NCBI GenBank assembly: GCA_014529385.2
Contig: CM043942.1
Location: forward strand, 25,856,469-25,920,468
Direction of reading: 5' to 3'
DNA length: 64,000 nucleotides
Source: Adiantum capillus-veneris
Taxonomy: Eukaryota; Streptophyta; Polypodiopsida; Polypodiales; Pteridaceae
Part shown: positions 11,133-22,418 of the stretch, in pieces
How positions within the stretch are numbered: position 1 is the first letter of the stretch
Layout of the letters: each line of letters opens with the position of its first letter
Translations under genes and position numbers: made by a program
Notes under the pieces: model-generated
Seen by the model: the letters and a program-made list of their open reading frames with translations, nothing else
What the model was told of the DNA's origin: nothing
Databases searched by the model: none

Positions 11133-12550
11133 ATGAATCCGTCAATTACAATTAAAGCCCCAAATGATATGTGCTTGGCTAACAAGCACTTAGAATGGGT
11201 TTCCCCAATAGTCATTGTACCAAAGAAGAATGGGAAACTTAGTATGTGGACCTCAGAAAGGTTAATGCAACCACTAGGAGAGATCATTACCCCTTGCCAT
11301 ATTCTGAACATGTGCTAGAGAGGGTTGCAGGCAAGGAAGCTTATAGTTTTCTAGATGGGTATTCTGAACATGTGCTAGAGAGGGTTGCGGGCAAGGAATC
11401 TTATAGTTTTCTAGATGGGAATTTTGGCTATAATCAAATCACAATTGCGGTAGAGGACCAAGATAAAACTGCTTTCATAACAGAATTTGGGTTATTTGCA
11501 TTTTTTGTTATGTCTTTTGGCTTAACCAATGCCCCTGCTACATTCCAACATGTTTATTCTTTGTGGGAAGAACATTTAACGTGTTTACAAAAGGTGTTTG
11601 AAAAGTGCAGATTGTATCATATCTCATTGAACCCTTTTAAATGCCAATTTTGGGTTAAACATGGAGTTATTTTAAGGCATATAGTGTCCAAGAATGGAAT
11701 TTCTATAGATGAGGACAAAATCAAAGTCATTCTTGAATTGCCACCACCTACAAACTATAAGGGCATTTAAAGATTCATGGGCCATGTTGGTTATTATCGT
11801 CGATTTATTTTGTTATTTGGTGAGATAGCTCGTCCCTTGTACAAGCTTCTTATTGAATTTATATGGACCGAAGAATGTGATGAAGCTTATGAAATATTAA
11901 AGAAAGCCCTAGCGAGTGCCCCAATTTTAAGAGCACCTGACTGGACTGTTATCTTCCATGTGCATATTGATGCATCAAACTTTGCTATTGGGTGTGTTCT
12001 CACTCAACCAGGAGAACATAAATTGGACTACCCATAAGCTTTGCAAGTCGCCAGTTAAACGATATTGAAGGGAACTACACCACTACAGAGCGAGAAGGAT
12101 TGGCTATGATTTATGCGGTAAAGAAGTCTCGATATTATCTTCTTGCCACCATTTTTTTTTTTTAATGTGGACCATCAAGCATTGTTGTATCTAGTAAACA
12201 AAACATGCTCCACCGAAAGAATTACACGATGGTTATTAATTCTCCTTGAGTTTGATTTCACCGTTGTGGTGAGGCCTGGAAAAAAACATGTCATGGCAGA
12301 CAATTCGTCTCGCATACCCAATGGGGAAGCCCCTACTGGAGTTGAAGATTTTTTTTATACGTCTCTATTCATGGTGGAGACCATGCCTAAGTGGAGTGAG
12401 AGAATTACTAACTTCCTAGTTAATGGTTTTCCACCTAAGGAGCTTCGTAACTAATTGGCTCGAAGGCTAATTACGGAATGTGCACCTTATTGCTTAATTG
12501 TTGGAACTCTCTACAAGCAAGGAAAAGATGACATTCTTCGTCGTTGTCAC
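11133..12550 (+). pseudogene. Ty3/gypsy fragment B: RT, RNase H and start of integrase
   Basis: RT motifs appear in order: WVSPIVIVPKKNGKL, then after a frameshift MDLRKVNATTRRDHYPLPY, FGYNQITIAVEDQDKTAF and VMSFGLTNAPATFQ. A 60-bp in-frame tandem duplication repeats YSEHVLERVAGKE-YSFLDG (11,299 to about 11,417). The catalytic YxDD segment is deleted: ATFQHV jumps straight to SLWEEHLTCLQKVFEKC. After a stop at 11,770 the frame resumes with FMGHVGYYRRF and RNase H (FHVHIDASNFAIGCVLTQPG), then DHQALLYLVNK. The fragment stops at 12,550, where CACTA-like sequence begins. Confidence 0.85.
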
Positions 12551-12769
12551 CACTAGGATGTACATACATTTGCGACGCTCACTGCCCGATGCCGAAATCC
12601 AAAAAAATATCGGCGTTGCTATGAGCGTCGCTAAATAACGACGCCGATAGCGACACCCTATAGGTCAAAAAATTAAACCCGAGAGCGCCAAACTCATTTC
12701 TGAGTTTGGCTCTCACGAGCTCGCCCCCAAATCGTGCGCAGGTAAGCATCCGCCTCTCCCTCTCTCTTC

Positions 12770-13019
12770 CTCTCTTCTCTCTCTCTCTCTCTCTCACACA
12801 CGCACACACGCGAACACACACACACAGATATAAGAAAGAGAGAGAGAAAGAGAGAGAGGGAAAGAAACACAAGAGCACACACACAAACACACAAACACAC
12901 AGACAAGCACGCACACACAGACACATAACTAAGAGAGAGAGAGAGAGAGATTTGTTGTTTTGAAAATAGATCTGAGCTGTCCCTCTCTCTCTGTCTCTCT
13001 CACTCACACACACACCCCA

Positions 13020-13100
<81 letters not shown>
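12770..13100 (+). repeat. (CT)n and (AC)n microsatellite block
   Basis: Runs of CT, CA and GA with few interruptions. The longest are (CT)n at about 13,022-13,071 followed by (AC)n to 13,100. Open frames across it are low-complexity S/L, R/E or T/H repeats and are not genes. Confidence 0.95.
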
Positions 13101-13103
<3 letters not shown>

Positions 13104-13341
13104 CACGCACGCATCATATTTGCACACTCTCTCTCCCTCTATCTTCCTCTCTCTCTCCTTGATGTTGGTGAGTGCATGTGTGCATGTGTGAGCAATGCAT
13201 GTGTGTGAGTGTGTGCAATATTTGCAAAATTGACTTTTATTTTTGTCTTTGTGGATTTTTTTTTCCAGATTTTGGAGTTCAATCTCTTCAATTTGGAGTA
13301 GCCAACTTGATGTAAGCGCCCTAATTACTTGAGATTTAATT

Positions 13342-13640
13342 TTTTTTATTTTTGTATTAATTAAAAAATTAATATCTAAAATTTTTAAATATGTTTATTT
13401 AATTAATTGGTAAATCAATTGTTTAAAAACATAAATTAATTAATTGTTAATGAAATGCAACTTAAATGAAACAGAGAAAGAGAGAGACTTTTGTTTATTT
13501 TTGTATTAATTAAAAAATTAATATCTAAAATTTTTAAATATGTTTATTTAATTAATTGGTAAATCAATTGTTTAAAAACATAAATTAATTAATTGTTAAT
13601 GAAATGCAACTTAAATGAAACACAGAAAGAGAGAGAGGGG
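13342..13640 (+). repeat. 149-bp tandem duplication, AT-rich
   Basis: A block beginning TTTGTATTAATTAAAAAAT at 13,351 recurs at 13,500, almost base for base, down to the AGAAAGAGAGAG that follows. The period is 149 bp with two copies. Near-identity implies a recent duplication. Confidence 0.9.
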
Positions 13641-13663
13641 GGGGGGGGGGGATGGAGGTAGAG

Positions 13664-13711
<48 letters not shown>

Positions 13712-13741
13712 GAGGGAAAGAGAAGAGAGAGGGATGGAGGT

Positions 13742-13810
<69 letters not shown>

Positions 13811-13902
13811 TATGAGAGAGAGAGAGAGAGAGAGAGGGATAAAGGTAGAGAGAGAGAGGGTTGGAGAGATAAAGAGAGAAAAAAGAGGGGGGGGGGGGGG
13901 GA

Positions 13903-13944
<42 letters not shown>

Positions 13945-13945
13945 G
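13641..13945 (+). repeat. (AC)n/(GA)n microsatellite with poly-G
   Basis: An (AC)n run at about 13,665-13,708 and (GA)n runs at about 13,743-13,945 are broken by two poly-G tracts. Long antisense S/L frames here are artefacts of the repeat. Confidence 0.95.
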
Positions 13946-13950
13946 AGACG

Positions 13951-14147
13951 GCGGGAGATGGCTCTTCTTCGGAATTATATTCATCAATGTCGGGTGCCAC
14001 TACCTCTTCCGATGCCCTTCCGATTGCCGGCGCATTGCAACTTTTCAAAGGAAGATATTTCTTGCAACATTCTGCAAGAGGGAGTAAGGGAGGCATCCAC
14101 GGTGGGAGAAAGAGAGAGAGAGAGAGGGGGGGGGACGGAGGTAGAGA

Positions 14148-14182
<35 letters not shown>

Positions 14183-14235
14183 GGATGGAAAGAGAGAGAG
14201 GGTTGGAGAGATAAAGAGATAAAAAGAGAGGGGGA

Positions 14236-14274
<39 letters not shown>

Positions 14275-14460
14275 GGAGAGAGGGAGAGAGATAGAGATGG
14301 TAGGAGATGGCTCTTCTTCGGAATTATATTCATCAATGTCGGGTGCCACTACCTCTTCCGATGCCCTTCCTATTGCTGGCGCATTGCGACTCTTCAAAGG
14401 AAGATATTTCTTGCAACACTCCGCAAGAGGGAGTGAGAGAGGCATGGAAGGTGGGAGAGA
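13951..14460 (-). repeat. Direct duplication, 349-bp period, with a coding-like minus frame
   Basis: About 150 bp at 13,953-14,105 recurs at 14,302-14,454 with a few substitutions, each copy embedded in (GA)n. On the minus strand both copies keep one open frame reading AECCKKYLPLKS-NAPAIGRA, then SEEVVAPDIDEYNSEEEPSP. Differences between copies include silent changes. I do not recognise the protein; a short captured exon is possible. Confidence 0.6.
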
Positions 14461-14723
14461 GGGAGGGAGAGAAGGCATCCAAGGACCAAGGTGGGAGAGA
14501 GGGAAGTGAGAGGACCAAGGTGAGAGGAAGCGAGTCTTGAGAGAACAAGAGCATCCAAAGTTGGCCCAAAAAGGGCATCCAAAGCTCTAAAATCGGGTCC
14601 CAAAAAGGTGGTCAACAAAGTGGTCAAAGTCCTTCAACAGTCCGAAAACATACAAAAAGGACAGTACATGAAGAACAGTACGAAACATTTCATACCAGGT
14701 ACGAAAACAACACTGTCACCGAC

Positions 14724-14912
14724 ATGGACATGGACTACAATAAAATACATGCGTGTCAAAACAACTGTATTCTTTTCCAAAATGAAACTTGGACAAGTGC
14801 CCAAAATGTGATGCGAAGCAGTATAGAGACGACGTTATTGGATCCCATGTTCCAGCACTTTTCCATTATCCCGAGGATAGAAAATATGTTTAGAAGCAAG
14901 CCAATATCATGA
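14724..14912 (+). pseudogene. TNP2-type transposase fragment (CACTA)
   Basis: The frame reads NKIHACQNNCILFQNE. A neighbouring frame gives LDKCPKCDAKQYRD, and the first frame resumes with QHFSIIPRIENMFRSKP. This order of HAC-x-N-x-C, C-P-x-C and a PRIxxMFRS block is typical of the N-terminal region of En/Spm TNP2 transposases. Two frameshifts within 190 bp and no further exons show it is a relic. Confidence 0.65.
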
Positions 14913-15089
14913 CTCTGACACATATACATGGTTTTGTTTTATGTAGTATATCGTTTACATGGTCTTAATGTTTTGTTGGTGCATTCTTGTTGATTACGTT
15001 TTATATGTGTGAATTTTTGACACCACCATGTTTATATGGATGTTTATGCCATGTTATTGCATGTTCAGTGCTTCGTGGTGGTTAATGGG

Positions 15090-15672
15090 GACCGAGTCAT
15101 GGTCTTTTTTTGTCTCATCGTCCCTATCATAGAGGATAGATCATTATGAGTTTCTATGGTCACCGCATTTACTTTTGGTCGTCGTGATAGTGCATCAGCG
15201 ACTACATTGTGCTTGCCAGCATTGTGAGCAATATGAAAATTATAGATGCTTCATCCCACCTCATTTGTTTTTCGGAGAGCTTGGTTTTCATCATGACGTA
15301 CTTGAGGCTTCGGTGATGTGCGTAAGATGAATGGAGTCCCCAAAAGATAGTGCTTCCATGTATCTAGGGCATGAAGAACAGCTAGAAGCTCTTTTTCATA
15401 TATGCCCAATAATTGCTCATCAAAATTAAGTCTTTTACTCTCATATGCTATGGCATGTCCTTCTTGAAGAAAAACAGCTCCAAGACAATCACCACAAGCA
15501 TCACATTGAACCTCAAATAGCTTTGAGAGATCTGGTAATTTGAGCAGAGCTTATCAAAAGCTGTTTGTTCTTTTGCAGCCCATAAATACTTAAAGTTTTT
15601 CTTCGTCAAGTCATGGAGTGGTCCGGAAATTGGTGAGAATTTCTCTATGAAGTGTCTATAGTATGCACACAT
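15090..15672 (-). pseudogene. RT tail and RNase H remnant of gypsy C
   Basis: The open part (15,672-15,448) reads CAYYRHFIEKFSPISGPLHD, the connection after the RT thumb, and NFKYLWAAKEQTAFDKL. Below 15,448 the RNase H continues with many stops, with recognisable pieces such as LGIYEKELLAVLHAL in broken frames down to about 15,200. Homology fades by about 15,090. Confidence 0.7.
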
Positions 15673-15731
15673 ACCTATAAAGCTTAGTAGTTCATGTAGA
15701 TTCTTTGGATTAGGCCATTCTTTTATTACCT

Positions 15732-16292
15732 CTAATTCTGTTGGATCATACGGATGCCATCCTTAGAGATAGTATGACATAAATATTGAATCTCTTGTAA
15801 GAAAAACTCACTTTTCTTTTGGTTAAGATAAAGCTTGTTCTCTCCCATAACTTGAAATATTATCTCGAGGTGTTGCTTGTGTTCCTCAAGTGAGTTAGAG
15901 TAGATAATCACATCATCGAAAAGCACTCCAGTAAATTTACGATGAGGTCTGAAGAGCTTCTCCATCATTCGATTGAATGTGGCTGGAACATTTGTCAAAC
16001 CAAAAGGCATGACAAGATATTCGTAGAGACCAAAGGTTGTGCGGAATGCAGTCTTTACTATATCTTCATCAACTATCTTTATTTGATGATATCCACTTTT
16101 AAGATCAATCCTACTGAAGTAGGTAGATCCTTGAAGCTTGTCAAATAGATCCTCTACCCTTGGCATAGGAAATCTATTTTTGACAGTGATCCTATTTAGT
16201 GCTCTATAGTCAATACACATTCGATATGTGCCATCTTTCTTGTGCACTAAAATAACGAGTGAGCAAAAGGGAGATGAGCTAGGTCTCACCAT
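15732..16292 (-). pseudogene. Reverse transcriptase of gypsy C
   Basis: A 186-residue open frame contains VILVHKKDGTYRMCIDYRAL, FSRIDLKSGYHQI, YEYLVMPFGLTNVPATFNRM and the catalytic box VLFDDVIIYS (FDD kept), then HLEIIFQVM and QYLCHTISKDGI. This is the standard order of RT boxes for plant Ty3/gypsy elements. It lacks its N-terminal start and is separated from the RNase H by a frame break, so it is not functional as it stands. Confidence 0.9.
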
Positions 16293-16407
16293 TTCCTTCT
16301 CAACCTATTCATTAACTTGCCTCATAATCTCCTCTTGTTGGGCTTGAGAGACCCTGTAAGGAGGCTTGTTAGGCAGTGAACTCCGTGGAAAGAGTTCTAT
16401 AGAGTGG

Positions 16408-17110
16408 TCAGTCATCATCCCCTCTTTTTGGTGGCAATTCACAAGGGATATCATCAATGAGCACATCTTGATATTGATTGAGGAATTGAGACAACTCTAA
16501 CTCCTCACTAGATTGCTCACACACAATCATTGGATTAGACTTAACATGTAAAGAATCATTGACAAAAATCATGTACGTAGAAACATAACTTTTCATTGAT
16601 TTGTCAAAAGCAAGAGTATTTACAACGGGTATAGTGTGACCCGCTTCATTGTCTTGGATGCAAACATCCCTTTCCCAAAACCTAAAATTGATTTTCCTTT
16701 CATGGTAGCTCCCATACAATCAAACCATGGTAAGCCTAGGATTACATCTTCATGTTGAAGTGGAGAGATATAGAAATCCTCCTTGTCCACATATCCTTGG
16801 ACATGAAGCTTAAGCTTACCTATGAGAGGTGTGATTGATGCCTTTGAAAGGCCCATCAACATTAATGGTCTCCCCCATCTCATGTGGATGTACTCCTAGC
16901 TTTTCAGCTAGTTCCAAAGAGATGAAGTTATGGGTGGAGCCATTATTAAAGAGTATGAAAAAGTCATGCTCTCTCACTTTTCCCCATGCATAAGAGAGTG
17001 GGGATCCCTCGCAATGAGAAACCTCTTGTGGAGCCTCTACCATAGAAGCTCTAGGTTGTTCATTATGAGTATTCTTTTGAGGGAAATTTCGATAGGAATT
17101 CCCTTGGTTT
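16408..17110 (-). pseudogene. Protease region of gypsy C, active site lost
   Basis: FFILFNNGSTHNFIS at about 16,960-16,915 is the retropepsin active-site loop. The family has Asp where this copy has the first Asn (D to N), so it cannot catalyse. It is followed by LAEKLGVHP, and in the next frame by LQHEDVILGLPWFDCMGATM, the conserved second half. The tail (16,719-16,408) is the spacer to the RT, ending in DIPCELPPKRGDDD. Confidence 0.8.
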
Positions 17111-17150
17111 CCGCATTTAAAACACTTGATATCTTTACGATAATGCTCTA
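17060..17150 (-). pseudogene. Zinc knuckle of gypsy C, broken
   Basis: On the minus strand CFKCGNQGNSYRNF aligns to the CCHC knuckle CX2CX4HX4C. The histidine position is Asn and the last cysteine is Phe, so zinc binding is lost. It lies between gag and protease as expected. Confidence 0.6.
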
Positions 17151-17496
17151 GCTCTTTAGGAGAAAGTCGATTTTTGCCTTTGTAGACTCCTTTCTCCTTA
17201 GCTTTGTTGTTGTTGTTAGAATTGCCTTTGGAAGACGTCGATGCATTGTTCTTCCCATTGAATTCACTTCATTCTTTGGTCTCCACGGGCTTAGAATTCC
17301 TCTTAGTCCCTTGTTGGAATTTAACGCATGAGGCTACCAAAGTGTGGTGTATGACAGTAGAAATCGTCTTGGGCTCTTGGGAGTTAGCATATTCCACCAT
17401 ATCTTCGGTTAGCCCAGCAAAAAAATTGTTGTTTCTGTTCTCCAAAATCTATCTTTTTGTAGACAGTGGTTTTGAGATGTAGCTCTCAAAACTTAT

Positions 17497-18480
17497 CTAC
17501 ATACTTATGGAGTCTTGAGGAGAAAAACTCAAGCTTTGCCATGCGGTGAGAACTTTATCTTCGGCATCGCCTGGGAGAAATTGCTTCAGAATGCAGACTT
17601 GCAAGTTCTTCCATGTTTTTGGAGCTTGTCCATTAGCTAGTAGGCTTGTCCACCAATGCCTTGCGGATTTTTGAAAGTGCATGGATACGTGTCGAAGCTT
17701 GGAGGACTCCGTGAAGTCCTTATCTCCAAAGGCCGCATCAAATTGTTGGATGAAGCCCAACACTTTAATGTCTAGAGCACAGAAAGTGCCATCGTAGGTG
17801 AGGAAAGAGATGTTCTTTCCTCCCTCTTTGAATTTCTTCAATTTGTGGGACTTCTTCCATGCAGCATAGGACCTTCGGTGGCCTCTCCTCTTTGGCGGTG
17901 ATAAACCGCTATCTTCATGAGAAGAGGAAGATGAAGGTGAGTAAGAAGCAGAAGATTGAGATTTCTTCCTTCTCTTTGCCTTCCTTTGATCTTTCCTCTC
18001 CTGCTTTTTGTCTTGACGAGAAGGAGGAGACCTCTTTCTCTTTGGTGATGATGGGTGACCGCCATGGCCTCCATCATCGAGGAGCCACATCTTTATCATC
18101 GGAGGAGTCAGAAGAATCACCCCCGTCTTCCATTGGAGCTTGGTCTTTATGTGAATTCCCATGACCTTGATGGGGCAATTCCTTGCCTCTTTGTTCATGG
18201 GGTCCATAAGGGATTGACTCTCCTTTTCCCCCCAAGAATTTGTCCTTTGGAGGTCTCACCATGAGCGCTCACAAAAAATCCTTCATTTTGGGGAAGAGGG
18301 AGTAGAGTGCTAGCTTGAAGTTGAGCTTGCACTTCATCTTGAAAAGCAGGATTTTCCATAGCTTTGTTGTAGCTTGGTGACAAGAAAATTCACAAGCATA
18401 GGGGCATCATTAGTAGCACCTTCATGTGCAAAATCAAAGTCATCAACACTAATTCTACTCTCTTTATTATTGTCAGCCAT
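17497..18480 (-). pseudogene. Gag of gypsy C
   Basis: The likely start is the ATG at 18,480-18,478 (MADNNKESRISVDDFDF). Frameshifts follow at about 18,350 and 18,200. The middle is a very basic S/K/R-rich stretch, then the capsid region FIQQFDAAFGDKDFTESSKL, MHFQKSARHWWTSLL, WKNLQVCILKQFLPGDAEDK, which matches the retrotransposon gag domain. Distance to the primer site is about 400 bp. Confidence 0.8.
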
Positions 18481-18880
18481 GTTAATAGACTTGTGTGTGT
18501 GCTAATTCATTCTTTGGATTCAAGAACCTTGGTTGCTACTCCTCTTTACTCTTGAACAATTTCTCTCAAGCATCCACACATATGGTTTAGTACTTTGTTA
18601 ATTGCAAAAAGTAGAAGAGAGGGTTTAACAGTGCTAAGGCGGCGTCGGTCCCTGTCACACTTACTACTAGATCCATAGAGGTTAAATAGGCAAGCCCCAA
18701 AGGACTCCAATATTAAGACTATAGACTGCAACGGTGTACCCTGTACCCTACTTTCCATAGGCACGCGAACCAAAGATAATAAATCCCTTTTCTACTTACT
18801 CTATTGCAATGAAAAATTTCCAACCTTCGTGATCTACTTAAGGACCTCTCTTCTTAAGCAAGAAAAGAGAAACCTAGTGT

Positions 18881-18890
18881 TCTGATACCA
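18881..18890 (-). other. tRNA-iMet primer-binding site of gypsy C
   Basis: The minus strand reads TGGTATCAGA from 18,890, the common plant initiator tRNA-Met primer site. One base separates it from the LTR, whose plus-strand start is TGTAACGG at 18,892. Confidence 0.8.
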
Positions 18891-18891
18891 A

Positions 18892-19920
18892 TGTAACGGA
18901 ATTGATCTAATAATTTGGGACATAGCAAAAATTGGTTGGAATTAGAGAGCTTTTCATTAAGCAAGTTCCTAGTGTGGAAAGAGAGAGAGAGTGCTTGGTT
19001 GGAGATAGCATCATTTAGCAACACATCTAACAAGCATGGCATAAATAATAACTTGAAAAAGAGAGAGAAAGAGAAAGTTACAACAGTTGAGGACCGGATT
19101 CACTTGGAGCCGGTCCCCCCTCCAAAAGGCATTTGTATTATATGTTCCCCCATAAAGAGAGACTTGGATACAATACAATCTTTGTGTTTTCTTAGACTAC
19201 TTGAGGAACATGAAGTAGAAATATTCATGCACCTATCTTTATCTACTTCAATAACCTTTAAAATTGTCTCAACCCTCCATCCCAAGGCCTCAAACACCAC
19301 ATGTGGTGGAGAGAGCTAGCGGGGATAAAGGTAGATCGAGAGAAGTAGATGTATCTTACAAGAAAGAACTTACTCAACTCACTTTACTATGCTCTTAGAT
19401 CTTACCATAGTATACCATAGAATAATAATGAAGAAGGAGAAGAAATGAGCATGCTTTTAGCTTGTCTCTTGCTTGGATTTGCATCCATAGACAAGAGGTG
19501 TCATAGTAGACTTTCAACCTCTCAAGTCCTAGAGAAGAAGACTAAGCTTTCCATTAAAGCTCTCACACAAGAGTATGTGTGTACCCTTGGAATGTGTGTG
19601 TTCTTTCCTTGCCAAGATAAGGAAGTAGAATCGATTTTTTCCCTTTTACTCTTGCTCTCTTCTCATTGGACCCCACATGAGACTAGCTAAAAAGAGCACT
19701 TTTACTTCAGTGAGGCTTTGTGTGTGTTGTGTGTGCTTTGTGAGTGAAGGTTCTTGTTTTGTCTTTTCCTACACACCACACACACAAACACAAACACACA
19801 CACACACACAAGGAGTGCTATCAAAATTCCACGCTCCATCTTGGGGGTTATTGAGTCTTCTCTCTCTCTAATCTCTAGCCTACTTGATCAACTTGCGCTC
19901 AATGCTTATGCATAAATTCT
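18892..19920 (-). repeat. LTR of gypsy C, outer end unresolved
   Basis: The inner end is set by the primer site. A possible outer terminus GTTACA lies at about 19,077 (a 190-bp LTR), but longer versions cannot be excluded. The stretch holds an (AC)n run at about 19,775-19,810 and no gene. Confidence 0.35.
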
Positions 19921-20081
19921 GCATGGCCAATTCTCATTGGACGATCTTAATGGAGCCTTTTGGCATAATGGTGAGGCCTTAGGTTCTTGGGAAATACTTC
20001 CCTTCTGGGCCAGGTGACCCGCCTTATCTTCTGGAAGCCTCCTTGAGCCCATGTGTGCCCCATGCCTGCCCATGTGCTATC

Positions 20082-20293
20082 CCATGTGACCTGTTGACAT
20101 GGCATGCCTAAGTGGCATTAACCTTAGAGCTTAGAATGTCCAAGGTTATTTAATTAACTCATATACATAACGAATCATTTCTTAGAACCATGTGACCTGT
20201 TGACATGGCATGCCTAAGTGGCATTAACCTTAGAGCTTAGAATGTCCAAGGTTATTTAATTAACTCATATACATAACGAATCATTTCTTAGAA
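20082..20293. repeat. 106-bp tandem duplication
   Basis: The block starting CATGTGACCTGTTGACATGG recurs at a 106-bp period, running to TTTCTTAGAAC in both copies with no visible differences. This is a recent duplication in non-coding sequence. Confidence 0.95.
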
Positions 20294-21722
20294 CATTAGG
20301 ACCATCCTCTAGCTATATCTTAGGGAAGGTTATGCGGTCTCGTTGGGGTAGCTACTACCTGCTAATTTGGGACTGACAAAAATAAAGATTCCTAGGTAGG
20401 CTCCTTGTGTCCTAGACCACATACTTGGACTTCCCTGAGCATTTTGACTAAGTCAATGACACCTCCTAAAATTTAGGAGAAATCCCTAAAATTAAGGAAT
20501 TTCTAGTTTATAGCCCTCGGTGTCCTCTGACTTATTATCTAATGGTCCTAGGCCTAAGGACTTGTAACACTTACCTTTGGACGCTTAAATGAAGCAAACC
20601 CTAAGGTTCTTAAGCTCCATTATGAAAGCATTTCTCTTTGATAGATTGTCTCCTTTTTGGACTCCTAGAGAGATGCTTACATCTCTGTCTTCTGGATCCC
20701 GTGCTAAGACTAGCCTAATAGCACTTCTGCTCCTTGCTCTTAAGTAGTCTATCTCTCCTTGTGGACCCATATTGAGATTTACCAATCTCTCCTCTTGGTC
20801 CCATGTGGAGATAGATCTAAAAGCACCTTTTAATGATCCAACTCTTGTTTCCATTATCCTCCCGTATTAATTGATCAGTTTAATAAGAGAGAATCATTTG
20901 GTATAGCTAGATATTAGTTTTTATGACAAATGTCAGATGCGTGTAATACCTACACGAGCACGTGCACCTACACCGCTATGAGAATAGCTCATATTCCACT
21001 CCGGGCGTGCACTCAACACAAACTACACACAAGAGAGGGTAGACCGACTGTTCTCCACCCAACCATGAGAATGGTGAGGTTGCCCGGACTCTTATGTAGA
21101 GTGGCCTGCCATCCACATTGGTCTGATCGCCCAGGCACTCCGGCCTTGGGTGGTCTCCCCCTGAACTCCACCATTTCAGCTCTACGACCAGAAGGTGGTT
21201 GGTCTAGGTCACAGCGGTTGCAGACTACGTGACATGTACCAAATTGTGTTCCTTCTTTAAGGTACCTCACCTCCTTATAAGAGAGAAAGGTAGTTTTACA
21301 ATTCAGTAAGTCCATCCATTACATGATCGCAGAAAAAACAATTACAAGCAGGGCACATATTAGGCCTTTCATTTATAAGAATAATTCATTGAGAGAGTGC
21401 CACACTAATCTCTCTAGTATGAAGTGAGAAGTTAAATGGACCTTTAAGAGGCAAACCAAAGTGAGGATAGAGACATATTTTATGGTGTGGAAGGAACTGA
21501 GCTGATAAGAAAAGATCCTCATAGCATTAGGAAAAATATGGACTCTCCATGGGCCTTCTAAGAATCCCTAATTTCAAGGGAGCTTGTCAAGATTAAGGGA
21601 GACAAATGGCTTTTAAGGATCCATTTTGGTGGGTCCTTTTCTAGGCTCAATCCGTAGAAAATAGGGGGGAGGGGGGTAGATGCTATCTTCTCTCTCTAGC
21701 TTTCAACATCTCTTATAAGGGA
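20294..21722. other. Non-coding stretch
   Basis: No open frame has a recognisable domain. The short frames at 20,585-20,854 and 20,930-21,315 show no homology I can name. The stretch may be decayed LTR or intergenic sequence. Confidence 0.4.
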
Positions 21723-22094
21723 CCCCTTTAATACCCCATGCCACCTAAGCAAATTCGTGGGTCAAACTGGTCAAAAAAGCGTTTTTTCAAAAATTTCAAA
21801 TAAAGTTCATTTCCCTCTAAAAAGAGGTCCCACCATATATACATATTAAAAAAATGTTTTTAAGCTTAGATATTCAAAATTCAGCAATTTTTAACCCTTT
21901 TAAAAACCCCTTTAATATCCCATGCCACCTAAGCAAATGGGTCAAACTAGTAAAAAAAATGACATTTTTTCAAAAATTTCAAATAAGGCCCATTTCTCTC
22001 TAAAAAGAGGTCCCACCATATATACATATAAAAAATCAAATTTTTTACCGTAGTTATTCAAAACTTAGCCATTTTTAACCCTTTTTAAAACTTT
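21723..22094. repeat. 184-bp tandem duplication, AT-rich
   Basis: CCCCTTTAATA at 21,723 recurs at 21,907, with the following CCATGCCACCTAAGCAAA and AAAAAGAGGTCCCACCATAT blocks in both copies. Copies are about 85 percent alike with small indels. A smaller 32-bp duplication (CTCCCTTAGCTACTCA) lies just downstream at 22,193 and 22,225. Confidence 0.9.
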
Positions 22095-22418
22095 TGAAAT
22101 TCGCTTCCAATGATTGACCACCAAATCTTTTTGGAATTTCCCCCCAAATGATTTACCACCCTCCCAAACTTGGCACCTACTCCTGCACCCCTCTCCCTTA
22201 GCTACTCAACACCTACACACCCATCTCCCTTAGCTACTCAGCACCTACACACCCATCTCCCCTCCATTTCTCCTCCCTCTAAGCTGCATCTCTACTCTCT
22301 TTCTCACTCTATGTCTCAACCTCCACTAAGGAGAAGATTTTGTCGTGCAAAACCCTCCTTCTTCCGCCAATCCCGGCTTTGGATCAATTCATCGCGACAA
22401 ATTTGCGGATCTTGAAGT

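Larger units (their letters stand above)
12551..15083 (+). mobile_element. CACTA (En/Spm)-like remnant
   Basis: The element starts CACTAGGATGTAC at 12,551, interrupting the integrase start of gypsy B. The next 110 bases are full of GCGACG/GACGCC/TATCGGCG motifs in both orientations, like CACTA subterminal repeats. A TNP2-type transposase fragment lies near the right end. The interior is largely (CT)n and (AC)n. No right terminus is visible; the sequence is cut by gypsy C near 15,085. The superfamily call rests on the terminus, the subterminal motifs and the TNP2 piece together. Confidence 0.5.
15090..18892 (-). mobile_element. Ty3/gypsy element C, truncated
   Basis: On the minus strand the order is LTR start (18,892), tRNA-iMet primer site, gag, zinc knuckle, protease, RT, truncated RNase H. 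Integrase is missing: the element stops near 15,090, next to the CACTA-like remnant. Its RT and protease differ from gypsy A, so it is another lineage, more chromovirus-like in its motifs (inference). Catalytic residues of the protease and zinc knuckle are lost. Confidence 0.85.

Noticed and set aside
12579-14478. Long open frames of S/L, R/E and T/H residues
   Set aside because: They are translations of (CT)n, (GA)n and (AC)n repeats, open in several frames at once because the repeats contain no stop codons.
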